Part shown: piece after piece, positions 21,326 to 34,714 of the stretch | Layout: every line of letters begins with the position of its first letter | Numbering within the stretch: position 1 is the stretch's first letter | Assembly (NCBI GenBank): GCA_002105175.1 | Contig: MCGE01000021.1 | Coordinates: forward strand, 310,001-374,000 | Length of the DNA: 64,000 nucleotides | Origin: Absidia repens | Lineage: Eukaryota > Mucoromycota > Mucoromycetes > Mucorales > Cunninghamellaceae | Direction: 5' to 3' | The notes under the pieces: model-generated | What the model was told of the DNA's origin: nothing | What the model saw: only the letters and a program-made list of their open reading frames with translations | Database searches by the model: none | Position numbers and translations under genes: made by a program

Positions 21326-21832
21326 ATGAAATCATTATCAACCGACTCTTATACAAAAGACACACGAGAGGAAGAGCAGATAATCGATAAAAAGCAACCA
21401 TCAACCTCCGAACCTTTGTCTACTGGAGTAGACAGTACTGGATCCAGCGTTGATCAAAAGTCACTGCCGCCACCGCCTCCTGTACTGTTTGTAACACCTC
21501 CATCCAAAACCATGGCCGAAATCTTACCAGAGAAGAAGAGAAAATCAATACGCCGCCGAAGATGTTTACTAGGCTGGCTGTGTGTGATTTTCACAGTTTT
21601 GCTCGCTGCGCTATTTATCTTTGTGATCTATGGTATCCCCGCAAGTCATTGCTGTAGCTGTTTGATCGCTTACGATAAATGCGATAATTTGGCCAATAGT
21701 ACTACTGCGCATAATACTTGTCTTGACGGATTCAATACTTGTTCTGCAAGCTCTATCTATATATTTTTCAGCTGTAGTGACCGACTCTACAACAGAAATA
21801 TGTCCTGTTGGATTCAGTATTTTAATGATTAG
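21326..21832 (+). CDS. unrecognised type II membrane protein with Cys-rich ectodomain
   Basis: From the ATG at 21326 the frame gives 168 aa. A charged, Pro-rich cytosolic part ends in a basic stretch (PEKKRKSIRRRRCLLGW). One membrane segment follows at about residues 78-98 (LCVIFTVLLAALFIFVIYGI). The short outer part carries many cysteines (SHCCSCLIAYDKC and others). The positive-inside rule suggests the C-terminus is lumenal or extracellular. The longer in-frame extension from 21212 was rejected because it is poly-F/low-complexity and a closer ATG has better context. No family is recognised. It converges with the GPI mannosyltransferase gene. Confidence 0.55.
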   Translation: MKSLSTDSYTKDTREEEQIIDKKQPSTSEPLSTGVDSTGSSVDQKSLPPPPPVLFVTPPSKTMAEILPEKKRKSIRRRRCLLGWLCVIFTVLLAALFIFVIYGIPASHCCSCLIAYDKCDNLANSTTAHNTCLDGFNTCSASSIYIFFSCSDRLYNRNMSCWIQYFND

Positions 21833-22057
21833 CAAACTTAATAAATATAATAGCCACAAGCAATAATCGTATATAGCATAAATAAAAACAATACAAAACA
21901 TCTAACCAGCTTTGCATTACTGAGCCATCATTTACAACCATATACGGTCACAAAATAGTAGTGATAAAAATGTTTTTATTACAGTTCATCAAGCAAAAAA
22001 AAAAAAAAAAAAAGACTAAGCATAAAGCTATACAATCTAACTAACTAATTAAATCTA

Positions 22058-23975
22058 TCACAATGAAGCACACAACACTACCACATCACCTTTCCGTCTC
22101 TTATCCCAGTGTACATGACTATTGAAGAACCGTTGACATTCCACATAGCCCTTTTCTTGGAGCAATAAATGCGTGATTCCGGGTTGAGCTAGGAGATGTT
22201 CAAACATGACAAGCATATTCGGCCAAGGATGAGGTGAAAAATTGGATAGGAATGTCACAGGGTCCCGATAAAACAAAGCCGCCTGATCCAGATAGTTGTT
22301 ACTGTTTTCTGACAATGTTGTTTGAAGAGGTGGTTCGCATGTCAAAAACCACATCATGTCGTCATCTTTTCGATCGATTTGATGCATCACCGAATGCCAA
22401 GGGGTGGAATGACAAGGCATCAAAAAGCCGACACTCATTGGTGGTTGTTGTCGTAGCCATATCATAACATCCATCACACCGCGTTGATGCCATAAGGAAA
22501 CATAAAGAGCAAGGACAAGTTGTGTCAGCCATAGCATTATCACCAAACACCACCGTCGTTTGACATGAGCACCTAGTTTTTGCCACGTAATCAAAAGTCC
22601 ATGAGCCGTGAAAATCATCAACAGTGGGAAAATTGGATAGATGAAGCGGAATTCCTTGTGTGAGAGCAAGCTGTAGACGAACACCACCCATAAAACTAGC
22701 TGTTTCAACGAAGAGGATACAATTGCCGTTGCTGTCGTTGATGTCGCTGGTGTTGCTGTTACCATACCAATAACTGTTAGAGGTAAAAAGCTAAGTAGCA
22801 TCAATGGAAGACCTTGAGTCACATACCAATGGAAAGGATGGGCACCGTAAAAGATAGCAATGGATTGAAAGACATTGGTTTTGATGAATGTCCATGGCAC
22901 AAACACAAGATCTTGATATCGGAAAGAACGGAATTGCGGGAGATAGCCTGTATAAAAGTATGTATCCACGATGACATTAAGCATGAGAAGGATAGATCTA
23001 ATGAATAAAAAAAAAAGGAAAAGGGATGAGTTAATTATTCAATGATATTACAGTTACTTACAAAATCAATACAGCATTTGCCAAAACCATCCATCGTTGA
23101 TGATTAGATGACGGTGTGTGATATAAAAGTTGCAAGCCAAGAAAACCCCAAATCAATGCATTGGTGGGACGGGTAATGCAAGCTAAAGATGCCCAAAATA
23201 GACTTTTTCTATAATCGCTGTAAAAAGAATGAGACCTGGTATCCCACCCCATTGATGAAAAATTACCTTAGCCAGTGTATGGTTGTTTCTGTTTCTGTTC
23301 CTGGAAAAGGCCAGCTTTTCATAGCAATCACGGTAAATATCGTTTCCATTGTATTTGATAAAGTTCTAGGTGCCATCAAGAAATTGAACCAAGATGATAA
23401 AGTCACAAATAACTAGTGAGATACAAAGGTAGAGAAATAAATATTATATATTGTATGATTATTATATAGCTAAAGGGCTTACAATAAAAGGTGCCAGGTG
23501 ATTCCCATATATTTTTTTGGCCAAAGTATACGTGGCTACATCACCAAAAGCTGATATTGTTGCCTGAAAATATCTAGGAGCGGTAATCTATTATCTTTAA
23601 AAGATGAGAACGTGCCATTCTTCAGTTGTTATAATGAGTATTTGCTTTTTATATTACCAATAATGAAGGAGAATCCCAGTGACACCAAGCAAGACATTTA
23701 TAAATAGAAGCAAACACAAGAGGATGGAAGAAGCTGCGAATATGATATGTCCATTCCCAGGTCAAGTAACCATAGCCAAACACCAAACGATGCGCCACTT
23801 CAGGTGCTTGCCAGTATTCATCAGGATTGTCATACGTGCGTGTTAAGTAAGCATTCCACCACCGAAATAATACACAAACAGTAACAATAAATAACCGCGA
23901 CGTCCAAGTTGATTCGGCTATTGGCGGTGATGTTGACTGTCGTTCCTGTTCTTTGGGATCTCTTTGACTAGTCAT
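22058..23975 (-). CDS. GPI10: GPI mannosyltransferase 3 (PIG-B/Gpi10, glycosyltransferase family 22)
   Basis: Five exons (23975-23658, 23563-23483, 23412-23267, 23217-23062, 22997-22058) join to 546 aa, close to human PIGB length. The N-terminal lumenal loop holds the Alg9-family hallmark YDNPDEYWQAPEVAHRLVFG followed by YGYLTWEWTYHIRS, which is close to PIG-B. Many hydrophobic segments follow, with HKEFRFIYPIFPLLM typical of GT22 enzymes and a later SFLMPCHSTPWHS-like region. The enzyme adds the third mannose to the GPI precursor in the ER lumen using dolichol-phosphate-mannose. Confidence 0.93.
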
Positions 23976-25850
23976 CTCGCAAAAGAAAAAAAAGTGAAAA
24001 AATCAGAAAAACGTAAAAGTGCAGAGTGGGGACAAAAAATGAAATTACACACTCCGACCTATGTTGCCATGGAATGAAAGCAAGTCTGTATAATATTACA
24101 GTACTGTACATACAGTGTGGAGTACAGTGTACTACTTACAGGAACCTACCAAAATAAAAGGGTCTTCTCATGTTTGTTTGTTTTGTACTGTATTTTTCAA
24201 AAATGTAACAATCTCCATGTGTTCCAGGATCCGTGGTTAATGCGTCAAAGGCGGTTCCCCCCCCAGAATCCTGTCACCGTGGTTACAGCGTCGTCAAATC
24301 AGGGAAATAAATTAAGGTTGAAAACGTCATTGTAAGGTTGGTCTACTAGAGATAGACAAAGCACTCACACATTCATTTTTTTTATAGTACTGTCTTCTTA
24401 CACGATTTTACCCATGCTTACGCCTCCATTTTCTGTAACACTCATGATGTTGTCACTGACTTGTGAATACGGATGGATAAACTTGCACAGTAAAAGCAAG
24501 ATATTATCAAATAATGAAGGAACATCAAAGTGCTGTATTTTAAATGGAAATTGAAGATTTGGAAGGGTGGTGAAAGAAATCGTCTTCTTTACCAACCTTT
24601 CATATTAGCCATAAAAAAAAATAATTTAGACTCGTCGATAATAATGTTTTTAGTTTAATCTGAAGATTTTCTTATTTATAATAATGTTTAGAATTATGAG
24701 TCAAATATCTTTTCAACATATAGTGAGTTTATAGATATAATAAAATATATCTTAGGTCGAACTTTGTGATTTATGAGTACCCATAACTTATTAATACAGT
24801 ATGTACTGTCATTGGTTCTATTTCTCGCGCTTTGGCGCTTGTCTTAGTTTAGGTTATATAGATACAAAGACCTCAGCTCATATTGTGCACTTCTTTTTGT
24901 TGGGCTTGTCGAAACCATTGAAACCCAGCAATATCTCTTGAAACACCCGTCTTCCTTTATATTTTGTATGATATTGTGTCTTCTATTTCCCAGTCATCAC
25001 CATTTAAATTTCTTCTAGGAGGGGCGAAGAGGTTCAATATTTGCCGGATTTGTGCATCACTTTTTTTTTCAGTCTTGAATACATAGCTATATTGAAGACT
25101 TTGTTTATGGTCATCATCCTGTATCGAGTGCAGACCTACAATGTACTGTACCGTACTGCGCACTCGTCGAAATGGTTAAGTAGGTACAATTTCATGTTAA
25201 CCACTGTATATTATTTAAATAAGTTTTATTGCGATAACATATACTTTTACTTCCCTCCTTTGTACTGTATGTACAGTACAATATACTAGCCTTTTCTCTT
25301 TATAAAATGATGATCTGTGGACGTATACCGTATGCTATTTCGGGGGAATGGGCAAAATCCATTCAAAAAGAAAACATCAAAGTACGTAAAAGATACGTTT
25401 TTATATGTATAAATGTGATGGAATTAGAGTCTATATAAAAGAATACACAAATGACGTTGCTTTTTTTCCAATAAGAAGCACAGTAATTTCAGAATGTGCA
25501 CAAAGAAGCCAAGTATGTAAGTAGCTCAAGTTTTTGAACCTTAATTTGTAACGATGCTCTTTGGATTCTGCAAGCGGTATTTGAAGTTTTTTTTTTGTTT
25601 TTTTTTTTTTGTATGCACTGGGCTCACACCACCTCAAAAAAGTAAAAAAAGACAGAATTATTGTTTACACTTTTTTTTTCCCTATTTTTCATCCCTTCCC
25701 ATTTTCTCCTTTTCTTTCTCTTTTCCCTTCTTCCCTTCTTCTCTCTCACTTCCACCTAGGTGCTTGTTCGTCACCACCGCCTCCACCTTCACCTTTTTCT
25801 TCTTTCTTCTATTGTAAATATATACCACTTCCCTTTATAAAAAACTAGCC
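23976..25850. other. 1.9-kb intergenic region with TACTGTAC-rich stretch
   Basis: No gene is supported. Several GTACTGTA/TACAGTAC words occur between 24095 and 25280, including the palindromic GTACTGTATGTACAGTAC at 25262-25279. A pyrimidine-rich tract (25660-25830) just before the OGT start is probably its promoter/5' UTR. Two short minus-strand ORFs (24595-24398, 25163-24957) show no family. Confidence 0.45.
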
Positions 25851-26213
25851 ATGTTTTTCCATCAATCGCAGTTCCTGGAACCTAATGCTGACCCTTCTCA
25901 TCTGACTGGTTTTGTACCTGCAAACGACCATCTTCTCCATCATCAAAACCAGCAGCAACCACCACCACCACCACAACAACAACAGTTTTATCAGCAACCA
26001 GGCGTGGAACAGAACTCTTGGATGGTAAGTGAGAACTCTTTCATTTATCGAGAAAACTCTTTATGTATATATTTACATTATATACACGTATTTTCTTTTT
26101 GCTATTAGGTGTCTATGGCATATACTCAATATTATCACGATGATCCTGCTGCCTTTGCTTACTTTCAACAAGAACTTCTATCTCCTCGACTTCAAGCAGC
26201 CATGCTCAAGCAA

Positions 26214-26245
<32 letters not shown>

Positions 26246-26603
26246 TTTTATACCGGTCAATCAACAAAGGCATATTCCTCAACAACAACAATACCAACAA
26301 GAACAACAAAGACCTGATACGTCACTCTCTTCAAGGCGTAGTGGATATTTACCTATTCACGAACAACAACAACAACAACAACAGCAACAACAGCCAGGTG
26401 GGCAATATTTACCTTCTATTATGGTTCCTCCTCAATCACCTACATTGGCTAGTTATTATTATGAAGGATCCAATGGCTGGGTGAACCATTATTATGACTC
26501 TAGTCGACAATACCTATCACCACGAGCACAATTCGATTTACAACTCCATCAACCTCCTGAAGATCAGCAATACACACATGATCCAATCTCAATGAATGGA
26601 CTA

Positions 26604-26634
<31 letters not shown>

Positions 26635-29600
26635 AGCAGCAGCAGATAATGCAACAATATGTAGCAGCTCAACCACAGTCATTACATCACACTTTACCAC
26701 AACAGCAGCAACAACAATTAAACTATCAACGTCACCACCACCATCATCCTCCTCCTCCTCCTCATCATCATCACCACCATCAACAACAACAACAGCAACA
26801 ACAACAACATCCTCCATTTATGCAACAACAGCAAGAAACAATCCTTGGTGGTAATGCAGCACAATACCCGATCCCTTCTTATGGGATGAATCATCATCAT
26901 CTTCATCAGCAGCCTCAACATCATCAAACATTAATTGATCCTATTCCTGGTATGTTAGGTTCATCCTCTTCATCCTCCTCCCATCTTGCATTACCACCTA
27001 TGATGGCATCACCTAGAACAATGGCAACCAATCAACTCAATCATATCATGTCATCCATTGCTTCCTCCTCTACGCTCACCTCATCCATTCAACAACAGAA
27101 TGTCTCGCCTCTGGTACTTCACCCTTACGCTAGTGCGGAATACAGGGAAGAATGGCGAGAAAACGTACTCCAATATGCTCATGGACTTTACTCACAATCA
27201 CCGCAAAATCCGCTTCTCTTAACTGTCCTCCATTCTCTTCATGACACTTTCCCTCGGCACTTACCTACTTTACTGCTATTGGCTTGTGTTTATTATACCC
27301 ATCAAGATTATCAACAATCACTTCGTTACAATCACTTGATATTGAAATACGATCCTCATTACGTCGAAGCTATGAGCAATATTGGTACTACATTACGAAG
27401 TCTTGGACGCACTGGCGAAGCTGAACGATGGTGGTATCAGGCCGTACAGCTACGTCCAGGATATTGGGATGCTGTGGAGAACTTGGTGGGGGTCTTGTGT
27501 TCTTCACCTTCTACTATCGACAAGTCCAATGCTGCTGCCAATGCTCCTCCTCCTCCCACCCCTTCTGCCGCTGCTGCTGCTTCGAATGATATGAACGATC
27601 ATCCTATGACATCCCCTACACTGGATTCTGCAAACGTAAGAAAAAAAAAGAAAAAAAAAAAAACTTTACGCAAGAAACTAAAACCGTTTTTTTTTATGAC
27701 AGAAAAAGAAAGGGACAGACAATTGTACAGCGGAACCTCCTCGTTACAAGGAAGCCTTAGCGGTGTGTGAATACGTGGAAAACCATTTCTTTAAGACGAC
27801 GACAACAACGGCGACGCAATATACTCCAATTCAATTGCCTGATGAACTTCCGGTGCACCAACTTCCTAGACTTCAAAATCTCTTTTATGCCAAAGGAAAT
27901 CTCAAATATGCTCTTGGCGATGTTTTGGGGGCAAGAATGGAATATGAAAAAGGGTTGGATCTCGTGTTTGGAGGCATGGGTTGGGGATCCGTGGTGTATC
28001 ACTTGGCATTGACGTGCTCTCCTACCGGTGACGCCTTGCCCGCTTCATCCAACGAGGTGCCTCTGATTTTGCTGCAACCAGATCAAGCTATCAGGATTTC
28101 TCAAATTGCATTTGCTTCTTCGGGCGGTGTTCTTCCTGGTCTTGCCAAATCTAGTATGACTGGAAAGCCTTCCAATGGTTCCACGAAAACGGCCACTGCT
28201 ACCACCACTACTGCTGTTAACGCTGCTAGTACCACTTCCACCACCTCAGCAATTCCAGTAGCAGCAGCAGTTGGTTCTACTACCGTTGTCACTGCCGCCT
28301 CCTCCACATCGCTTTCTGTCTCGACTCCAGCACCACTCTCCTCCAACAAAACTGCGACTGGTGAAACGACTACTCCACGCCACCACCATGCTCATCATCA
28401 TCAGCACCACTATCACAACCAGCATCAACAACCATCCTACCAAAATCAACATCAGCATAAAAACACCAATACGAACCAAGCTAGCTCTGCTAATATCATC
28501 CAGCAATCCAACCAGACCACATCGACTATCATGTTGACCTTGGCGAAGCTTTTCCAGGATATCATGAACCCATCCACTCCAACTTTGGTGGCTGCCGCTC
28601 ATTGCTTGGCTCAGCGGGAACAACAACAATTGACCGGCGGAACTTATCCCCATGTCCCTTCATTGGCGCTCCTTTTGCCCTTGTATTATCTCAGCCTCGC
28701 TTTACATCCTAGTCCTTCCACAGCCAACAATCTGGGTATCATCCTTAGCAATTTACCTATGGCCATCACTGCCAGTGCCATCCGACTGGCGCCCCCGGTA
28801 CCTACGGATGCTCCTGCCAATGTCACAACGCCTTTACCTGCGATACCACCTTTGTCCGGTACTATGCTCGCGATGCAGTATTATATGTATGGACTACAAT
28901 TGGATCCGCGACACCCACATCTCTACACCAACTTGGGCTCATTACTCAAAGACATGGGCCATTTGAATGAGGCGGTAGCAATGTATGAAAAGGCAGTGGA
29001 ATACAACCCGACATTTGATGTGGCTTTAGCTAATCTGGGTAATGCTATCAAGGACATGGGCCGCGTGCAGGATTCGATTCAATGGTACCGTCGTGCTGTG
29101 CAAGCCAATCCGGACTTCGTCGATGCGATCTGCGGTCTGATCAATGCTTTGGGTGGTGTATGTGATTGGCGTGGCCGCGGCTATGTGTTTCCTGCCACCT
29201 CATCGAATCCTATCACTACTTTGACCAATAATGTGGCTTTATGGATGGACAAGAAAAAGTCGGCAATTATGAATATCAGCGGCAGCGGTACTTTGGGTGA
29301 AATGGAACCGGGAATGGTAAATGACTTTGGTCAATGGATCCCGCTATCATTATCGTTTAATCGAAATCAGGGCTGGATGGGCCGGCTGGTGGAGATTGTC
29401 GAGCAGCAATTGAACCAAGGCGCCGCATGGGGTCAAGGGCTGATCCGTCAGCAACAACAATACATCAATGGCAGCAAGAAGGACTGGACACATGTGTTAA
29501 TGGATGGCCTAATTCATCGTATGGTGACATTGTGGCTCAAGGCGGCGGCATCGGCCAATGACTCTTCTTCCTTTTATGCAGATCAGGTCGCCGTATGGCA

Positions 29601-31842
29601 CCAACGACTGGCTTATTATTTGCAACCCACGGATGACAATGATGATGATCAATATCAACACCAGCAGCAGCACCGGACTGATCGGAACGAAGGTGGATGG
29701 ATTGTTCGTATGGTGGAACGGTTGACTCGACGATTACAGCGACAATGGTACTTGGACACCTTTAGCAAAACCATTACAGCGAAACAGCAACAGTTATATC
29801 AACCCATTCGTCATGTCACCGCCGAAGAAAGCCAAACGTTTGCGCGCCCTTTACTGACCTACACCAATGGTACCACCAACGGCGGAGGTGGCGGGAATAA
29901 CATGTTGGCCACTACTCCACCTGTACCTACAGTGCTTCCTTTCCATACCTTCACATATCCATTGACGACTCGGCAAGTACGATTGATCTCACACCGCAAC
30001 GCGCTCCGCATTACACAATCCACACTTTCAGCCTCGGCATCCTCCAGCTGGCTACCGTCACACGTCTATCCACCACCGCCTCCACCTCAGCCACGACTCA
30101 GACTGGGTTATGTGTCTTCGGATTTCAACAACCATCCGCTCTCCCACCTGATGCAATCTGTTTTTGGCTTTCACGACCGTACCCATTACGATGTGTACTG
30201 CTATGCCACCACGCCCAGCGACCAATCGCCTTACCGCCACAAGATCGAACGTGACACGGAACACTTTCTGGATGTCTCGCAATGGTCCAATCAGCAAGTT
30301 GTCGATCGCATTCTCCACGATGGAATACATATCTTGATCAATCTGAATGGCTACACCAAAGGCGCTCGCAACGAAATTTTTGCCGCTCGACCATGTCCTG
30401 TTCAATGCTCGTTTATGGGATTTGCAGGAACTTTGGGCGGTGGCTGGACCGATTATATCATCGCCGACCCTATTGTATGCCCTCCGTCGACGGTATCTTG
30501 TGATCAATGGCGTCTACAGCAACAACAGCAACCACAGCAACACCAAAATGGCGGTGATCTGGAGGGCGATGTCGATCCTGAATCTATGCGTCAAGATGTC
30601 GTCTACACTGAAAAATTCATCTACATGCCCCATTCGTATTTTGTCAATGACCACAAACAAGGCTTCCGCGAAGATGATGATGACAATGCCCGCTTGCAAC
30701 AACAGCAACAGCTACAACAACAACCGGATGAAAAACGCGAACAGTTACCTTATGATGATGACGACGAAAACGGCTCTATGATCACTCAGCACCCACATAA
30801 CAACAACAACAGCAACAACAACAACAACAACACCCCCACCACAATGTTGGCCAATATGACTGTATCGCCTCCCGCCACTTCCGAAAAAACCTTGTTACGC
30901 TCGTCTTCATCGACATCCACATCCACTCTTTCTACCGCGACTACTACGACCAGCAGTACAACTAGCACCTCATCGCCATCACCCACGCCATCCTCATCAT
31001 CGTCTTCATCAGCTTCATCACCCGATGCAGCAACAGAAGCACTTTGGGAAAAGGAAGAAATCAAGCGCATGACAATGCGACAAGAAGTGTTTCCGGATCT
31101 CCCATCGGATGTGGTGATCTTTGCCAATTTCAATCAACTGTACAAACTGGAACCATCGACATTTCGACTGTGGCTTAGGATCCTGGCGCGTGTCCCCAAT
31201 AGTATTCTTTGGCTTTTGCGGTTCCCACCAGCGGGCGAGCAACATTTATTACAATGGGCGAACGATTGGGCGGGGAGTGGTGTAGCGCAACGTGTGATTT
31301 TTACGGATGTGGCACCCAAACATATTCATATCCATCGAGGTCGTGTGGCGGATATCTTTTTGGATACACCAGAATGCAATGCACATACAACTGCCGCAGA
31401 TATCTTATGGTCAGGAACCCCCATGGTGACGTGGCCGAAATATGAACACAAGATGTGCTCGCGTGTGGGTGCCAGTATTGCCTATGCTACCGGGTATGGT
31501 CAGGACATGGTGGTTCAAGATGAACATTCCTATGAGGAAAGGGCCGTCCAGTGGGCTCAGTCTCTCCATTATACCGTCGTCGATGGCGTCAGGCGTGGCC
31601 ACGGTGCTATGATGGCCCTCCGTCAACGATTGTTTTTGTCAAGGGAATCCAGCCGTTTGTTTGATACCCGTCGATGGACCCGTCATTTGGAACAAGGCTA
31701 TAAGGAGGCATGGCGTCGTTGGGTGCTTGGCTATGAATTCGAGGACTATTTGCCTGTCTTAGGTGCCGCTATGTCCAATCATGATCAGCAACAGTTGGCT
31801 ATATCTGGGTGTATTTGGGTCCAGGACGATGATGATGACTGA
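25851..31842 (+). CDS. O-GlcNAc transferase-like protein (GT41) with polyQ/polyH N-terminus
   Basis: Three exons (25851-26024, 26109-27635, 27703-31842) give 1946 aa. Residues 1-380 are low complexity with many Gln runs and a His/Pro patch. Tetratricopeptide repeats lie at about 440-525 and 955-1050. The GT41 catalytic domain starts near 1367 (LGYVSSDFNNHPLSHLMQS, His1378), continues with LINLNGYTKGARNEIFAARP, and after a 200-residue Ser/Thr/Gln/Asn insertion resumes at FANFNQLYKLEPS (about 1708). Lys1773 in DVAPKHIHIH and His1795 in NAHTTAADILW match UDP-binding residues of human OGT. It should transfer GlcNAc (or fucose, as in SPY enzymes) from a nucleotide sugar to Ser/Thr of nuclear and cytosolic proteins. 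The length is almost twice that of human OGT, mainly through low-complexity insertions. Confidence 0.93.
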
Positions 31843-32231
31843 TACTAGTTTACTCAGTTTTAGTTTTAGTTTTAGTTGTTAGTGTGCTCCTCTTTTCGTC
31901 CAAAAAAAAGTTTTTTAATAAAAAATATTTTGTTATATCTTTTATTTTGTGTTTGTCTATCTGTCCTGACTTCCCGCTTGAATTCAAAAGCGGTATTGCT
32001 CTAGTGGGATTGCTCCGCTTGCATCTTTTTTCTTGTACACCTCCGCATATTTTATTCTTCTCCCATATACCAAATCATACCATACCATTCAATCAATACT
32101 TTACAGGGGTGCTCAAAGTCTGAAATTTCTGAATAAAAAAAAGTTTCAGAAATTCAGGTTGCAATCAACTATGTAGAATAGAGCGAGTAATCTGGCGTAG
32201 TGTATTATTGGATATTATTTTATAACGTATT
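31843..32231. other. OGT 3' flank
   Basis: Contains TTTTAGTTTTAG repeats after the stop, AATAAA-like words near 31917, and a short hairpin-like pair around AGTTTCAGAAATTC (32145). No gene is seen. Confidence 0.4.
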
Positions 32232-33240
32232 TAATAAAAATAAACGCTCTGGCGCTCCGCTGGAGCCTTTGGAAATCTTTCGATTTATTGGGTGTCACGG
32301 TTTTTTTTTTATCGAAGTGTGGGTTTTCATGGGACAGGATTAAAGCCTCCGCCATTTCGCACTTTGGTGGGCAACCCCGTGGGTCCCAACAGTCGTGCTC
32401 AGCGCGTCGTCAATGAGTTCTTTTTGTGTGCTGAAATAATAGCTCGGAGAGATTAGAGTTTGATTATGTAGGGGTTGGAACTGTCTTTCCACTGGAAGAT
32501 AAAACGAATTATGCAACTATGGTAATTATGGCGATTGCCCCTTCATTTAATTTTTATTTGCATTCGCTGATTTTTTGACATTAAAAAAAAAAAAGCGCTT
32601 GATTCAGACTCCGCATTTTGCTTTCTATTTTTTTTGGCTCCCAATTTTTTTTTTCCACTCTTTTCTTTCTTTTTATTTTTTTTTTCCTTCATGATAGTCT
32701 GAATGATATTATGGCAAGGCTCATTGGGGTACTGGTGATCTAGGGTTAGTGTTAGAACTTGAATTAGGGGCGTTTTAAAAAACGCAAAACAAACATCATG
32801 GGGAAACTCTTTCATTTTAGATGTAGGATTTGGGAACGTCAGTAGATTAGCATCATGGAATCGTCCTTAGTTTAGTAATAGTTTGTCATCATTTGTATCT
32901 ACGTCTGAATAAATATGTTCTTTTTATTATACTTAATTTCCCTGTTGTACGTTTACATGATGAGCTTCATCGAATGTGTATTATATATGCATAGAAAAAA
33001 AAATGTGTGTCTATATATATGAAAAAGGAACGGACTGGGGATTATGGAGACTTCTTCCACCAACTCTATAAGTTTGTGCGCAGAAAAGAATACAGGAATG
33101 TATTTGTTTAAAAAAACATCTATTACGGTTTTTTTTTGCCTGGTGAGGTGTATTGAAAAGCAAAGTTGATAGTGTTAATTATGTGGCTACTGTGTGGCCG
33201 GGGATTTCTGAAGTGTGGGTTTTGATGGGATGGGATTACT
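32232..33240 (+). repeat. dispersed AATAAA-start repeat, copy 3 (full length)
   Basis: It begins AATAAAAATAAACGCTCTGG and shares long stretches with copy 5 (CTCCGCTGGAGCCTTTGGAA, TTTCGCACTTTGGTGGGCA, GTCGTGCTCAGCGC). The central hairpin is GCGTTTTAAAAAACGC at 32770-32785. A second AATAAA is near 32908, and a shortened end block (GAAGTGTGGGTTTTGATGGG) closes the copy at 33211-33238. Confidence 0.8.
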
Positions 33241-34714
33241 CCACGTAAAACTGTTTTCTGTATTAAACAGTTTTAAGAGACCGTAACGCAGTTTCTGTAT
33301 ATTATATAATAATGATTGCACTGTGCTTTTCGTATAATATAGATGGTAAATACGGCTTTATTACATTTAGATTGTCAAGTACTACATGGTTTTTGTTACT
33401 GTGGATGATAAAAAGAAATATTTTATTGAAGATAGAGCAAGAAATTGTATACAAAAAAAGGGGGGGCGCATGTATGTGATGTATGTATGTTGTGGAAAGG
33501 GAATAAGTGGCCGAGGAAGAGTTGATAGCTGTTTTACACGTAAACTGTTCTACGCATAAACCGTCTTGAGTGTAAAACTGTTATACGCGCGGCTGAAATT
33601 CGTTTTACGTGTAATCCTGTTACCTTTTGTTTTGAGAATGACGACAGACACTTTTTTTGTTGTTGTTTTTGTTTTTCACAACTGGCATCTTGTGACAGAA
33701 AACGAAATACAAAGGCAGCGGTGACATTGATACAATGATAAGGGTAGAGGAATGGATGAATATTTCAATGTCATAGATTACAATTTTAGATACCGATTTA
33801 CCCCTTTCTCTCTTTAACAGAGGACTAAACTTCTTTTTGTATACTACTGCCTTTCTTTACATCATCGTTTCTTTTCCACTTGGCGACAAGTCAAACCCGA
33901 AAAACCGATTATCCCGATATGGGTTCATTTACAAAAAATAGCCATATTTGGTTTAGTTCGAGAACCAGGAACGACGATCTTTTCCGCAAAACAATAATAA
34001 ATACAAGACACGTAGCCCTCTTCCCACCCCCTTTTTTTTGAACAGAACAAGAAAAAAGGAAAGAAGTTTCTGTATTCTCAGTAAGACTCACGGAGTATGT
34101 ATTTCTGTTATTGCACGCAGGCAAGAAAAAAAAGAAAAAGAGGTGACACAGACACCCAAGTTCTGGACCTCAGTCTAATGCCTGGATGATGGACCCGAAT
34201 TCTTTCTGGAACACAGAATTCATGCCAATGGGATGATGATCCACATACAAAAAGGCTGGAATGGTAGATAAAAAGTTCTTTCAGATACGTGTAGTACGTA
34301 TGCGCTTTCGCCAACCGATTTCATTTCTAAAAAAAGTGACAGAAGATCGTCACTTTTTTTTCAAATAAAAAAGAGCTTGTTCTAGATTATTTTTATTTTA
34401 TTAAAAAGACTTGAGTGAAAAATAGTTTGATACACTGTTTTATAAAAGAATAGATGAATAGTTGAAAATAGCACCATTCTAACTCCGTGTAATTAGTTTG
34501 GGCTTGGTCAATCTAGACCAATAAAATCCCCGCTTCTTGGTATTATCTTCTTGATTTATAAATCATTGTCAATCAGAAAAGTTTTTTTTTTTTTTGTTCC
34601 TTTTTGTTTTGTTCCTTTTTCTTCCAACGAATACGCTTATCGAACCGACCCATTGACGCGCACACTTTATTTCTTCTTTCTGTATTTTAATCCAACCTAC
34701 TTCTTTTTCTTATT
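33241..34714. other. intergenic region with GTTTTACRCGTAA-type short repeats
   Basis: Between 33242 and 33615 several imperfect words around GTTTTACACGTAAACTGTT recur in both orientations (33242-33290 and 33530-33615). Two minus-strand ORFs (34124-33909, 34314-34108) look partly protein-like but no family was recognised. A T-rich tract precedes the aspartic-protease-like gene. Confidence 0.4.

Noticed and set aside
26500..26927. Minus-strand ORFs rich in Val or Met opposite the OGT gene
   Set aside because: Shadows of CAG/CAA and CAT repeats coding poly-Gln and poly-His on the plus strand.
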